Positions 1 to 8,381 of a stretch of 64,000 nt of DNA are shown here, in pieces. The stretch spans positions 51,857 through 115,856 of the forward strand of contig JAGQQG010000005.1 in the NCBI GenBank assembly GCA_020426325.1, given 5' to 3'. The DNA comes from Planctomycetaceae bacterium. Its GTDB lineage: Bacteria; Planctomycetota; Planctomycetia; Planctomycetales; Planctomycetaceae. Position 1 is the first letter of the stretch, and each line of letters begins with the position of its first letter. The notes under the pieces are model-generated. The model was not told the DNA's origin. It did not search any database and saw nothing but the letters and a program-made list of their open reading frames with translations. A program made the position numbers and the translations under genes.

Positions 1-72
1 GGCAATGTTCAACGCACCGAGGCCTGTTTCCTCACAATCGTTCTAGTGATCGCCCGAAAAGAGTGAACTGAC

Positions 73-1146
73 ATGTTGCTGCTCATCATCCGCATCGCCT
101 ATCTCGTGATCGCAGCGGGAGCCATCGCGACGTATACGCTCAATCAGGGGGAAGGAACTCCGGATGTCATCCAGGAGAATCCGGTTGTCGCGTTTGTGCT
201 ATTGCTGTTGCTCGCTTCATCGGTCATCCTGGGGGACATCCTGTTTCCCAAGAAGAAGATCGAGGTTCTCTCCGCCGTCTACTTTGGCCTCTTGATTGGT
301 GTGCTTCTCAGCTTTCTCTTGACGAAAGCACTCGATCCGCTGTTTGCGATGCACAACTTGTGGGGCAATCAGGGGGATGAATTCCGCAGCGGCGTCATCG
401 TGATGAGTCTGCTCATCCTTCCCTATGTTTGCATCTCGTTTCTCCTGCAGACCAAAGACGACTTTCGCTTTTTGATCCCCTATGTCGAATTCTCCCGTGA
501 ACTCAAGGGAGGTCGCCCGTTGATTCTCGACAGTAGCGCACTGATCGATGGTCGAGTTGCGGATGTCGTCGACACACGAATTCTCGATGTGGAACTGGTC
601 GTGCCGAAGTTCATCATCCAGGAAGTCCAGGATATCGCAGACAGCCATGACAAACTGCGACGCAGCCGTGGTCGACGTGGTTTGGATGTCCTGCGGCAAC
701 TTCAGCAGGACCCCAAAGTCGATATTCACGTCAATGAATCTGAGAGTGGCGCAGTCAAAGGCCGGTCGGTCGACCAGCGACTGGTGGAACTGGCCAAGTC
801 GCTGAACGGTCGAGTGTTGACCAACGACTTCAACCTGAACAAAGTCGCAGGCATTCAGGGGGTTGAAGTTGTGAACCTGAATGATGTAGCAAATGCTCTC
901 AAACCTCGATTCATCCCCGGTGAGCACATTGAAATCAAGCTCATCAAAGAGGGAGAATCTCCGGGACAAGGTGTCGGCTATCTGGACGATGGCACGATGG
1001 TCGTCTGTGAGAACGGTGGGAATGACATTGGCAAGCTGGTCAATTTGTCAGTCACCAGTGTCCTTCAGAACAGCGCCGGAAGAATGATCTTCGGTCGCAT
1101 TGAGACACCTTCTCCTACCAGCAAGCGAGTCGCCCAGAGCACTTAA
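73..1146 (+). CDS. PIN/TRAM-domain membrane protein (YacL-like)
   Basis: This 357-residue protein has four hydrophobic segments in the first ~125 residues. A PIN nuclease-like domain follows (starting at LILDSSALIDGR near residue 147, with a second acidic motif VLTNDFNLNKVA near 248), then a C-terminal TRAM-type beta domain from about residue 285. This order matches the Bacillus YacL family of membrane-anchored PIN/TRAM proteins, which are predicted RNA- or DNA-binding nucleases of unknown substrate. The acidic PIN residues (D in LDSSALID, D in TNDF) are present, so nuclease activity is possible. It converges on the ComEA-like gene with only 14 bases between stop codons. Family assignment is firm; the biological role is not known. 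Confidence 0.85.
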   Translation: MLLLIIRIAYLVIAAGAIATYTLNQGEGTPDVIQENPVVAFVLLLLLASSVILGDILFPKKKIEVLSAVYFGLLIGVLLSFLLTKALDPLFAMHNLWGNQGDEFRSGVIVMSLLILPYVCISFLLQTKDDFRFLIPYVEFSRELKGGRPLILDSSALIDGRVADVVDTRILDVELVVPKFIIQEVQDIADSHDKLRRSRGRRGLDVLRQLQQDPKVDIHVNESESGAVKGRSVDQRLVELAKSLNGRVLTNDFNLNKVAGIQGVEVVNLNDVANALKPRFIPGEHIEIKLIKEGESPGQGVGYLDDGTMVVCENGGNDIGKLVNLSVTSVLQNSAGRMIFGRIETPSPTSKRVAQST

Positions 1147-1160
1147 CCAGTTGGTTGTGA

Positions 1161-1679
1161 TCAATTGGCTTGTGGGAGATCACAGACAAGCTGTTCGCGA
1201 ATGCGGGCAAAGGTCTTCGGGCCGACACCCGGAATCTGGTCGACTTCGTCAACAGACTCGAAGGGGCCGTGCTCTTCACGGTAAGCAACGATCCGGCGAG
1301 CCATGGTCTCGCCGATGCCATCCAGCTGCATCCACTCGACCCAGGTTGCTGTGTTGACGTCAACCACGTAGCGGTACTCTTTACCGGATGGTCGATCAAC
1401 GACGAGAGGTGCGGGATGCCAGGCCACAATCTTGATCCAGTTGACGACCATCAAGACAAACAAGACGCTTACCATCACGAACACAAAGCGGCGATCTCCC
1501 GGTGTCATCCCCCAGGATTGCAGGCCGGTCGAATTCGTCGGTACAGAACGAGAAGAGGTTTCGGTAGAAGCTGGCTTTCCCTGCTGCGGAGTCGACTGAA
1601 GTGGCACGTCGCTCGGAGTCGCCGGCTCTGTCGGCTGGACAGCCTGCAGTTCCGTGTCAGACGATGGCATCGGCTGCAT
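1161..1679 (-). CDS. ComEA-like helix-hairpin-helix membrane protein
   Basis: A protein of about 172 residues with a Pro/Ser/Thr-rich N-terminus, one transmembrane segment (FVFVMVSVLFVLMVVNWIKI) and a C-terminal pair of helix-hairpin-helix motifs (VNTATWVEWMQLDGIGETMA, then VDQIPGVGPKTFARIRE). That domain is the DNA-binding part of ComEA, the competence DNA receptor, but small single-pass HhH proteins of this type are common in bacteria lacking a full competence system, so DNA uptake is inference only. I chose the ATG at 1679; an in-frame TTG at 1715 would add 12 residues. No other competence gene is nearby. Confidence 0.75.
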   Translation of the reverse strand: MQPMPSSDTELQAVQPTEPATPSDVPLQSTPQQGKPASTETSSRSVPTNSTGLQSWGMTPGDRRFVFVMVSVLFVLMVVNWIKIVAWHPAPLVVDRPSGKEYRYVVDVNTATWVEWMQLDGIGETMARRIVAYREEHGPFESVDEVDQIPGVGPKTFARIREQLVCDLPQAN

Positions 1680-1831
1680 GTGGCCCCTTCCCCAAAACGC
1701 CTCAGGTGTCGTCAATGACTTGTGACACGATCAAAGCATCGTACCATTGGAGAATCCTCAGCCGCCAGCGAGCGTGACGCTGGTACGGCTTCTGTCCTGA
1801 ATCGTGTTCACAGCGGAATCAATCAAATTCT

Positions 1832-2593
1832 ATGGTGCTTGATCTATTCAAACTGGATGGCCGCGTGGCGGTCGTTACGGGAGGCGGACGAGGTCTAGGA
1901 CAGGCGATGGCCGGCGCGCTGGCACAAGCTGGCGCAGATGTGGTCAGCGTCACTAGAACTGCAAAGTCTGATGAAACTCGTCTGCTGGTCGAACGCTGTG
2001 GTCGCAGGTTTCTCGATGTCCGATGTGATGTCGGTCGACCAGACGAGCGCGCTGACTTAATCGACAAAATCACATCGCAGATGGGACGGGTCGATATCCT
2101 GATCAATAATGCGGGCATCTTTCAGCGGCATCCTCCTGAGGAGTATCCGCTCAACGAATTCGATTCACTGCTGCAAGTCCATCTGCATGCAGCCTTCGAT
2201 CTCTCGCAGCAGGTTGCACCGCAGATGCTCGAGCGGGGGCGGGGCAAGATCATCAACATCGGTTCGGTGCTGAGTTTCGAGGGAGGGCTCAACATCCCTG
2301 CCTATGCAGCAGCCAAACATGCTCTCGCCGGTCTAACCAAATCGCTTGCGAACTCCTGGAGTCATCGCGGCATCAACGTCAACTGTATCGCACCGGGTTA
2401 CTTCGACACCAAAGTCGTCAACTCGCTGAAGGACGATCCAGTTCGAGGTCCGCAGATTCTCGACCGTATCCCCGCAGGACGGTGGGGTGACCCGGACGAA
2501 CTTGGCGGACTCGCAGTCTTTCTCGCTTCCGACGCCTCGAACTATGTTCACGGAAGTGTCATCGCGATCGACGGCGGCTGGCTGGCCCGGTAG
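1832..2593 (+). CDS. SDR-family dehydrogenase, KduD-like
   Basis: A 253-residue classical short-chain dehydrogenase/reductase. It has the N-terminal NAD(P) motif VTGGGRGLG, the NNAG motif, and the catalytic Ser followed by YAAAK. Length and sequence resemble 2-dehydro-3-deoxy-D-gluconate 5-dehydrogenase (KduD) and gluconate 5-dehydrogenases, which act on keto-sugar acids from pectin or alginate breakdown. Substrate cannot be read from sequence, so no symbol is given. The downstream glycosyltransferase starts 7 bases after its stop, so the two are probably co-transcribed. It is divergent from the ComEA-like gene across about 150 bases. Confidence 0.8.
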   Translation: MVLDLFKLDGRVAVVTGGGRGLGQAMAGALAQAGADVVSVTRTAKSDETRLLVERCGRRFLDVRCDVGRPDERADLIDKITSQMGRVDILINNAGIFQRHPPEEYPLNEFDSLLQVHLHAAFDLSQQVAPQMLERGRGKIINIGSVLSFEGGLNIPAYAAAKHALAGLTKSLANSWSHRGINVNCIAPGYFDTKVVNSLKDDPVRGPQILDRIPAGRWGDPDELGGLAVFLASDASNYVHGSVIAIDGGWLAR

Positions 2594-2600
2594 CGGCTCG

Positions 2601-3275
2601 ATGGACATCTCTGTGATCATCCCCACGCTGAACGAATCCGCAACGATCGCACAGACCGTTCAGCGGACGCGTGCACTCGGTGCATGCGAGATCATTGTTG
2701 TCGACGGAGGCAGCCACGACGGAACTCTGGCTGCCGCCGGCTCGGCAGACCAATGTCTCAACTCCCCAAGGGGACGTGCTGCTCAGCAGAACAGAGGAGC
2801 CGCAGTCGCAGGTGGGGACGTCCTCTTGTTTCTCCATGCAGACTGCTGGCTCGAAGCTGGAGCGTTCGAGGCGATGCAGCATGCATTGTCCGACTCCCGT
2901 TGTGTCGGAGGCTGCTTCCGGCAAATGATCGATGCTGAGGGTTGGGGGTATCGGACGGTCGAACGAGGCAACGCACTTCGTGTGCGATGGCTGAAATGGA
3001 TTTACGGAGATCAGGCATTATTCGTGCGGCGTGAGGTCTTTCAGAGGGTTGGCGGATATCCTGAATTGGAACTGATGGAGGACCTGTACATTTCCAAGCG
3101 ACTGAAACGCAAAGGGCGCCTGTGGGTTGTCGATCACTCTCTCCACGTCAGCCCCCGACGCTGGCAACAGGTGGGACTGATCCGTCAGACACTCCGAAAC
3201 TGGGCGTTTGTCGGCCTCGCCCATTGTGGCGTTTCTCCCCATCGACTGGCCAGACACTATGCCAACATCCGGTAA
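2601..3275 (+). CDS. Family 2 glycosyltransferase (TIGR04283-like)
   Basis: A 224-residue GT-A glycosyltransferase beginning MDISVIIPTLNES, with the nucleotide-sugar motif VVDGGSHDGT and a metal-binding region FLHADCW. Its short length and the sequence order fit the TIGR04283 group of compact family 2 transferases. The ATG at 2601 is chosen because the conserved N-terminal beta strand starts there; an upstream in-frame start at 2487 would lie inside the dehydrogenase gene. Gene spacing indicates translational coupling to the upstream SDR. Acceptor and donor are unknown. Confidence 0.8.
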   Translation: MDISVIIPTLNESATIAQTVQRTRALGACEIIVVDGGSHDGTLAAAGSADQCLNSPRGRAAQQNRGAAVAGGDVLLFLHADCWLEAGAFEAMQHALSDSRCVGGCFRQMIDAEGWGYRTVERGNALRVRWLKWIYGDQALFVRREVFQRVGGYPELELMEDLYISKRLKRKGRLWVVDHSLHVSPRRWQQVGLIRQTLRNWAFVGLAHCGVSPHRLARHYANIR

Positions 3276-3530
3276 TCACTCAGTCTCGTCAACTCTGAGA
3301 TACGCGCTAGGCATTCCAGTTATTCAGGAGTAGTCGCGAACGGTCGTTCATCGATACAATTCCGGGGCGAGTAATCTTTTGAATCCTAACCTTCAGTGAG
3401 TTCGTCGACTCAGTCATTTGAGGTTTCTACTCCTGCGATCGCCTCTCAGTCTCTGTGGTGTCCTCGACAATATGAAACGGAAGAACGAGCGACTCTTTCT
3501 TCTTCTCCCTTGCGAATTTGAAAGTATGTC

Positions 3531-4844
3531 ATGCTGATCAGACAGATACGGATCCTGTTCCTGTTCCTGATGCTTTTGAGTCCCTCATGTTCTCCAACAG
3601 CCGATAGCGGTGGGAACACCAACAACACCACGGGTTCATCAGAATCAGTGAGTTCTCAATCGAATACGTCTGGAACGGATGCGCTGACAGAGGTGGAGGC
3701 CATCGTGAAGAAGATGACCGACTTCTATCATCAACTCGATTCGTTGACAGCCGACATCGAGCAGGACATGCAGATGAAGTTGAACGGGCAGGAGGAATCA
3801 CTGTCGTTATCAAGGTCTGTCGCAGTTCAGCGTCCGAAGAAGCTGGCGATCTACTCGACGGGTGAAATGCCCATGCTCGACATCTATCAGAATGACGAGT
3901 CCATCAGCATGTCTTTCCAGCCGCTCAATAAATACTCGCAGGAAGCTCCCTTGGAATCGTTTGACTACCTGCGGGCCAATCCATTGCTGAGTGGGCCGAC
4001 TCTGATGAATTCGATGATCTTCTCACTGATCTCAGATGACCCTTACGAAGCCATTATGGATGGTGTGACCGAGAAAAAGTTCGTGGGCCTGGAGGAACTC
4101 GAGGGGGAAAGTGTCAATCACCTACGGTTTGGTCAGGATGAGTTTGACTGGGATGCCTGGATCAAAGCGGACGGCGATCCTCTGTTACTTCGCGTGAAGG
4201 TCGACATGTCGAAAACATTGGAACAGATGGCTCCCGGGGCGAATGCGGATTCGCAGATGACAATCACCGAGACATTTCAGAACTGGAGCATCAATCAGCC
4301 AATCGATGAAGAGGTTTTTGCCTTTACTCCCTCGGCCGATGCGGAAAAGGTTGACAATCTTCTTGACGAGATGATGCCCCCAAGTGAATCGTCGTCTCTT
4401 CTTGGGAAAACGGCTCCGCCTATCGAACTCGATTTGCTGAACGGCGGCACATTTCGGCTGGAAGAGCACGTCGGCCAGGACATCGTCATGCTCGACTTCT
4501 GGGCCACATGGTGTGGGCCGTGTGTTGAGGAGATTCCATTGCTCAGTGAGATCGCCGAAGAATACGCGGACAAAGGAGTCGTCTTCTACGCGGTCAACCA
4601 GGGCGAGGGACCGGACAAGATCAAAAATTTCCTCGCCACAGAAAAGTTGGATTTGACGGTCGCTCTCGATGTGAACGGAACAGCCGGGAATGACTATCAG
4701 GTCCAGGGCCTTCCAACGCTTGCATTGATCGACAAGGAGGGTGTGATTCAGGCGGTCCATGTCGGCTACGATCCCGGAATCAAGAAAACCCTTCGACGCG
4801 AGATCGACAGCCTGCTGAACGGCAAGAAGCTCGTGAAGGAATGA
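3531..4844 (+). CDS. Lipoprotein with LolA-like and TlpA-like thioredoxin domains
   Basis: A 437-residue envelope protein. The N-terminus is a hydrophobic lipoprotein signal ending near Cys20 (LLSPSC, a slightly atypical lipobox). Residues ~50-270 resemble the DUF2092/LolA-type lipoprotein-binding fold seen in planctomycete outer-membrane proteins. Residues ~295-435 form a TlpA/ResA-type thioredoxin domain with the redox motif WATWCGPC and the cis-Pro loop GLPTLALID. Such a protein would reduce or isomerise disulfides outside the cytoplasm while tethered to membrane. The N-terminal call rests on overall pattern and is less sure than the thioredoxin part. It is followed, after 128 bases, by the NHL protein. 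Confidence 0.75.
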   Translation: MLIRQIRILFLFLMLLSPSCSPTADSGGNTNNTTGSSESVSSQSNTSGTDALTEVEAIVKKMTDFYHQLDSLTADIEQDMQMKLNGQEESLSLSRSVAVQRPKKLAIYSTGEMPMLDIYQNDESISMSFQPLNKYSQEAPLESFDYLRANPLLSGPTLMNSMIFSLISDDPYEAIMDGVTEKKFVGLEELEGESVNHLRFGQDEFDWDAWIKADGDPLLLRVKVDMSKTLEQMAPGANADSQMTITETFQNWSINQPIDEEVFAFTPSADAEKVDNLLDEMMPPSESSSLLGKTAPPIELDLLNGGTFRLEEHVGQDIVMLDFWATWCGPCVEEIPLLSEIAEEYADKGVVFYAVNQGEGPDKIKNFLATEKLDLTVALDVNGTAGNDYQVQGLPTLALIDKEGVIQAVHVGYDPGIKKTLRREIDSLLNGKKLVKE

Positions 4845-4972
4845 AATGGAGCTCAGGAGTCAGGACAATCAGCAGCTGTGCAGACAGTTTGCCGTCCACG
4901 TCTCCTGTCGACCTGTAACGCACAATTCTGGCAGATGCTGTTCGCCAGCTTGTCCCCAAATGAGAGTGCCCT

Positions 4973-5959
4973 GTGATGATTGATGCCGGCCAGATGAGAT
5001 TGGAAGCCGTCCCGGACTGGCCGGAAGTCCCGGAAGAGGTTGTATTCGTCGAGGCAGTTGGTGTCGCAGTGGACTCCCAAGACCGCGTATTCGTCTTCGC
5101 CCGGGCGGACGTCCCGGTGCTCGTCTTCGAGTCGGACGGCACGTTCGTCACTGGTTGGGGCGAAGGCATGTTTGTCAGGCCGCATGGCATCACCATGGGG
5201 CCGGATGAGACGGTCTACCTCGTCGATGACATGGGGCACTCGGTGCGTCACTTCAGTCTGGATGGTGAGTTCATTCGCACCATCGGTCCGTCCGGCCAAC
5301 CGTCGGAGACCGGAGTCCAGGGCTTTGACCATCGGACGATTCATGATTCTGCCGGGCCTCCTTTCAATCTGCCGACAAATCTCGTGATCGGTCCGGAAGG
5401 GAATTTCTTCGTCTCCGATGGTTACGGGAATGCCCGCGTTCACCGGTTTTCGGCTGACGGAGAACTTCTCCTTTCCTGGGGGGCGCCGGGGGATCTGCCT
5501 GGGCAGTTCAATGTGCCCCACGGACTTGGTACCGACGGTCAACGCATCTTTGTTGCAGATCGTGAGAACAGCCGAGTGCAGATCTTTTCGCCGGATGGGG
5601 AGTTGCTCTCGATCTGGAGTGACGTCGCACGTCCGGCTCAGGTATTTGTTGCGGCTGACCGGATGGTCTATGTCTTTGAACTGGGTTTTCACACGGGTCT
5701 CTTCCCGTGGCAATCCCAGGACAAGTCCCGTCCCGGTGGGCGCATGAGCGTCTTCGACCTCGACGGACAGTTGGTGGCTCGTTGGGGCGGTCACGGTCGT
5801 CCGACTGAATACGACGGGTTCTATGCGCCGCACGATGTGGTGCTTGATTCATCAGGCAACATCTACACCGCCGAAGTCAAGACGGCTGCTGCCAAGTCGG
5901 TCGGTGACGACACGTCATCGCTTCCGTCCTTGCGAAAGTTCGCACGGATCTCTGGGTGA
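4973..5959 (+). CDS. NHL-repeat beta-propeller protein (PAL-like)
   Basis: A 328-residue protein made of repeated NHL-type blades, for example NFFVSDGYGNARVHRFSADG, and blades around IFVADRENSRVQIFSPDGEL and VYLVDDMGHSVRHFSLDGEF. It resembles the bacterial relatives of the peptidyl-alpha-hydroxyglycine alpha-amidating lyase propeller. There is no signal peptide, so it would be cytoplasmic unless exported another way. Start could be GTG 4973 or the adjacent ATG 4976. Bacterial homologues are mostly uncharacterised and no lyase activity should be assumed. A long antisense open frame opposite it is a composition artefact. Confidence 0.75.
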   Translation: MMIDAGQMRLEAVPDWPEVPEEVVFVEAVGVAVDSQDRVFVFARADVPVLVFESDGTFVTGWGEGMFVRPHGITMGPDETVYLVDDMGHSVRHFSLDGEFIRTIGPSGQPSETGVQGFDHRTIHDSAGPPFNLPTNLVIGPEGNFFVSDGYGNARVHRFSADGELLLSWGAPGDLPGQFNVPHGLGTDGQRIFVADRENSRVQIFSPDGELLSIWSDVARPAQVFVAADRMVYVFELGFHTGLFPWQSQDKSRPGGRMSVFDLDGQLVARWGGHGRPTEYDGFYAPHDVVLDSSGNIYTAEVKTAAAKSVGDDTSSLPSLRKFARISG

Positions 5960-5981
5960 TGAGTCAACTCGGCATCTGTGC

Positions 5982-6890
5982 TCAGTCTCTCTGCGATTCT
6001 TCAGGCTGCAATCGACCCAGCCAGTGTTTTGCATGTCCGGTCCACGAGGAGATTTCTGAGCCATCAACCGGACGCATGCCGTAGCCGTGCCCGCCGTTTC
6101 CGTAAACGTGCAACTCTGCGGGAATCCTTCGCTGTTTCAACCCTGCGTAGAACAGCACTGTACCGAGTGATGAGGAGCGGTCGTCGTCGGTATGCACGAG
6201 AAACGTTGGAGGGCAGTCGGCGGGAACGTGGACTCCCTCAACCAGTGTTTCATGATTCTGGTCATAGAGATTCCACGGATAGATCAACAGCGCGAAATCG
6301 GGCCGATAGGATACGTCGTCAATTTCATCGATCCGCTCGTAGGCCCGCTGGCCTTCCGAGCTAAGCAGACGTGCGGCCACTTGTCCACCGGCAGAGAATC
6401 CGAGGAGACCGATTCGATCTGCCTGGAGACCATATTGACTTGAGTGAATGCGGACGAGTGAGAGCGTGCGTTGTGCATCCTGTAGCGGACGTTTCCATCC
6501 AGGGTCGGATTCGTCTGCTTTTGTCCGATAACTCAACACAAATGCAGAAATCCCGAGTCGGTTCAGCCACTCCGCCGCCTCGGTCCCTTCCTTGTCGGGC
6601 ACGACCTTTCCAAATCCACCGCCGGGCAGAATCACGACTCCAGTCCCGTTCGGCTTCGATGCCAGATGCACCGTAAACGTAGGACGACGGATGTTGACGA
6701 CCCTCGTGACCGGTGGAACCTCATCCGGTCGATGGGGTTGAATCTCCCCGACATTGCGTGACGTTTCACCCGGTGCAAGATCCGGCCAGACATCTTCCGC
6801 TGGCTCCGCACACCACGCAACCTGTGAAACTGTCAACAACATGACGGACGCGACATGTATTGATATAAACCGAAAACGATTCATAACCAT
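5982..6890 (-). CDS. Secreted alpha/beta-hydrolase (BD-FAE/xylan esterase-like)
   Basis: A 302-residue protein with a signal peptide (FRFISIHVASVMLLTVSQVA) followed by an alpha/beta-hydrolase core. It shows the oxyanion-side motif VVILPGGGFG, the nucleophile elbow GFSAGG, an Asp in the HTDDDR region and a His in GGHGYG, a complete catalytic triad. These features match planctomycete esterases annotated as acetyl-xylan-esterase-like. Secretion plus a nearby sulfatase suggests polysaccharide side-chain removal, which is inference. In-frame ATGs at 6890 and 6884 are both plausible starts. Confidence 0.8.
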   Translation of the reverse strand: MVMNRFRFISIHVASVMLLTVSQVAWCAEPAEDVWPDLAPGETSRNVGEIQPHRPDEVPPVTRVVNIRRPTFTVHLASKPNGTGVVILPGGGFGKVVPDKEGTEAAEWLNRLGISAFVLSYRTKADESDPGWKRPLQDAQRTLSLVRIHSSQYGLQADRIGLLGFSAGGQVAARLLSSEGQRAYERIDEIDDVSYRPDFALLIYPWNLYDQNHETLVEGVHVPADCPPTFLVHTDDDRSSSLGTVLFYAGLKQRRIPAELHVYGNGGHGYGMRPVDGSEISSWTGHAKHWLGRLQPEESQRD

Positions 6891-6932
6891 TGCTCATTGT
6901 TACGGAATAACTGCGATTGGAAGATGCACATG

Positions 6933-8183
6933 TCAATCCAGTTTCTGGAGAGTTTCGATCAGTCTTCCCACTTCCATCGTGGTGTTGTAGTGAGCAAGGC
7001 CGATGCGAACCATGCCATCCGGTTCGAGGCCGAGTGCCTCTGTCAGCGGCTGGGCGTAAAAGTTGCCATGCCAGACAAAGATGCCCTTGGCACCAAGCTG
7101 CACTGCGAGAGACTCTGGCGACAACTTTGCATGCGTGATAGAGACCGTCGGGAGGCGCTCAGCTGTTCGTGTCGAATCGGTAATTCCAAAGATGCGAACA
7201 GACGGAATGTTCTGGAGTGCGTCGATCAGTTTCCAGATGAGGTCACTTTCATACTGCTGAATGGCATTCATTGAGAGTGCCAGGGCTTCTCGACGAGTGA
7301 GATTCGAGTTTCCAGACAGAGTCCTTCCCAGACCGGAAAGGTAATCGACTGCGGCTAGCGTGCCGGCGATGCCTTCGTGATTCTGGGTACCCGTCATCCA
7401 CTTGCCGGGCAGGGAATTCGGAGCGGGTCGAACCTTGTAGGCTGGTAGAGATTCCAACTGATCACGCTTCCCCCACAGAATGCCGACGTGCGGACCGAAG
7501 AATTTGTAAGCAGAGCAGGCAAGAAAATCGCATCCGAAGTCGTCGACATCGATCAGTGCGTGCGGCGCGTAGTGCACGGCATCGAGAAACGTGAGTGCTC
7601 CGACTTCGTGGCTGAGTCGACAGATTTCCTTGACCGGATTGATGATACCGACTGCATTCGAGGCGCATCCGACGGCAACAAGTTTTGTTCTCTCGGAAAG
7701 AGCCTCCCTGAAAGTGTCCAAGTCGAGCGTGCAATCCTCCCGGTGGAGGTCGATGTGTCGGACGGTCGCTCCAGCATCCTGTGCAGCCATGACCCACGGC
7801 GTGTAGTTGGCGTCGTGATCGAGACGCGACACGATCACCTCGTCTCCCCGCCTCCATGTCCGCGACAAGGCCCGCGAGAATGCAAACGTCAGCGATGTCA
7901 TGTTGGCCCCGAACATGACCGTGTCCGGATCGTCGACCCCCAGAAAATCCGTGACTGCTCGATGGGCTTCGTCAAGGATGGCGTCGCTTTCCACACTTGT
8001 GGCAAACACTCCACCGTGGTTTGCGTTACATCTTGAGTAGTAATCTGACACCGCATCAATCACGACTTGCGGAACCTGCGTCCCGCCCGGTCCATCAAAG
8101 AAAGCAGCTGGATACCCATTGATGATTCGCGCAAGAGCGGGGAACTGGGACCTGATGTCGCTGATGAGATCTGTGATTTGCAT
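6933..8183 (-). CDS. Cysteine desulfurase-like PLP enzyme (VC1184 family)
   Basis: A class V aminotransferase-fold protein of 416 residues. The PLP lysine lies in DFLACSAYKFFGPHVG, preceded by the Asp/His region FLDAVHYAPHALIDVDDFG. The sequence order fits the cysteine desulfurase-like VC1184 group rather than IscS/SufS. The start was placed at the ATG at 8183 (MQITDLISDIRSQFP), because that is where homologous sequence begins; an upstream frame to 8378 encodes a stretch without family character. Substrate is unknown, and no Fe-S assembly genes are adjacent. It is divergent from the sulfatase gene. Confidence 0.8.
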   Translation of the reverse strand: MQITDLISDIRSQFPALARIINGYPAAFFDGPGGTQVPQVVIDAVSDYYSRCNANHGGVFATSVESDAILDEAHRAVTDFLGVDDPDTVMFGANMTSLTFAFSRALSRTWRRGDEVIVSRLDHDANYTPWVMAAQDAGATVRHIDLHREDCTLDLDTFREALSERTKLVAVGCASNAVGIINPVKEICRLSHEVGALTFLDAVHYAPHALIDVDDFGCDFLACSAYKFFGPHVGILWGKRDQLESLPAYKVRPAPNSLPGKWMTGTQNHEGIAGTLAAVDYLSGLGRTLSGNSNLTRREALALSMNAIQQYESDLIWKLIDALQNIPSVRIFGITDSTRTAERLPTVSITHAKLSPESLAVQLGAKGIFVWHGNFYAQPLTEALGLEPDGMVRIGLAHYNTTMEVGRLIETLQKLD

Positions 8184-8381
8184 GTGATGTTGTTCTGGTT
8201 TCGGAAACGAAAGACCGCTCAGTAGAGACGCTACCGGATCACAGATGGTACTCTGTGACTGATGCGAGGGCGACTTGACACGCATCGCTCTTCGGGCGAT
8301 CGACGAGTATTGCCTCTCATCAGGATTCATCGCTGACAACCCAGAATTGCATTCGAAGCCACGGCTGATCTTGAGCACATT

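Noticed and set aside
4853..5833. Minus-strand open frame opposite the NHL protein
   Set aside because: Shadow of a biased plus-strand gene that has clear NHL repeats; no family character itself.
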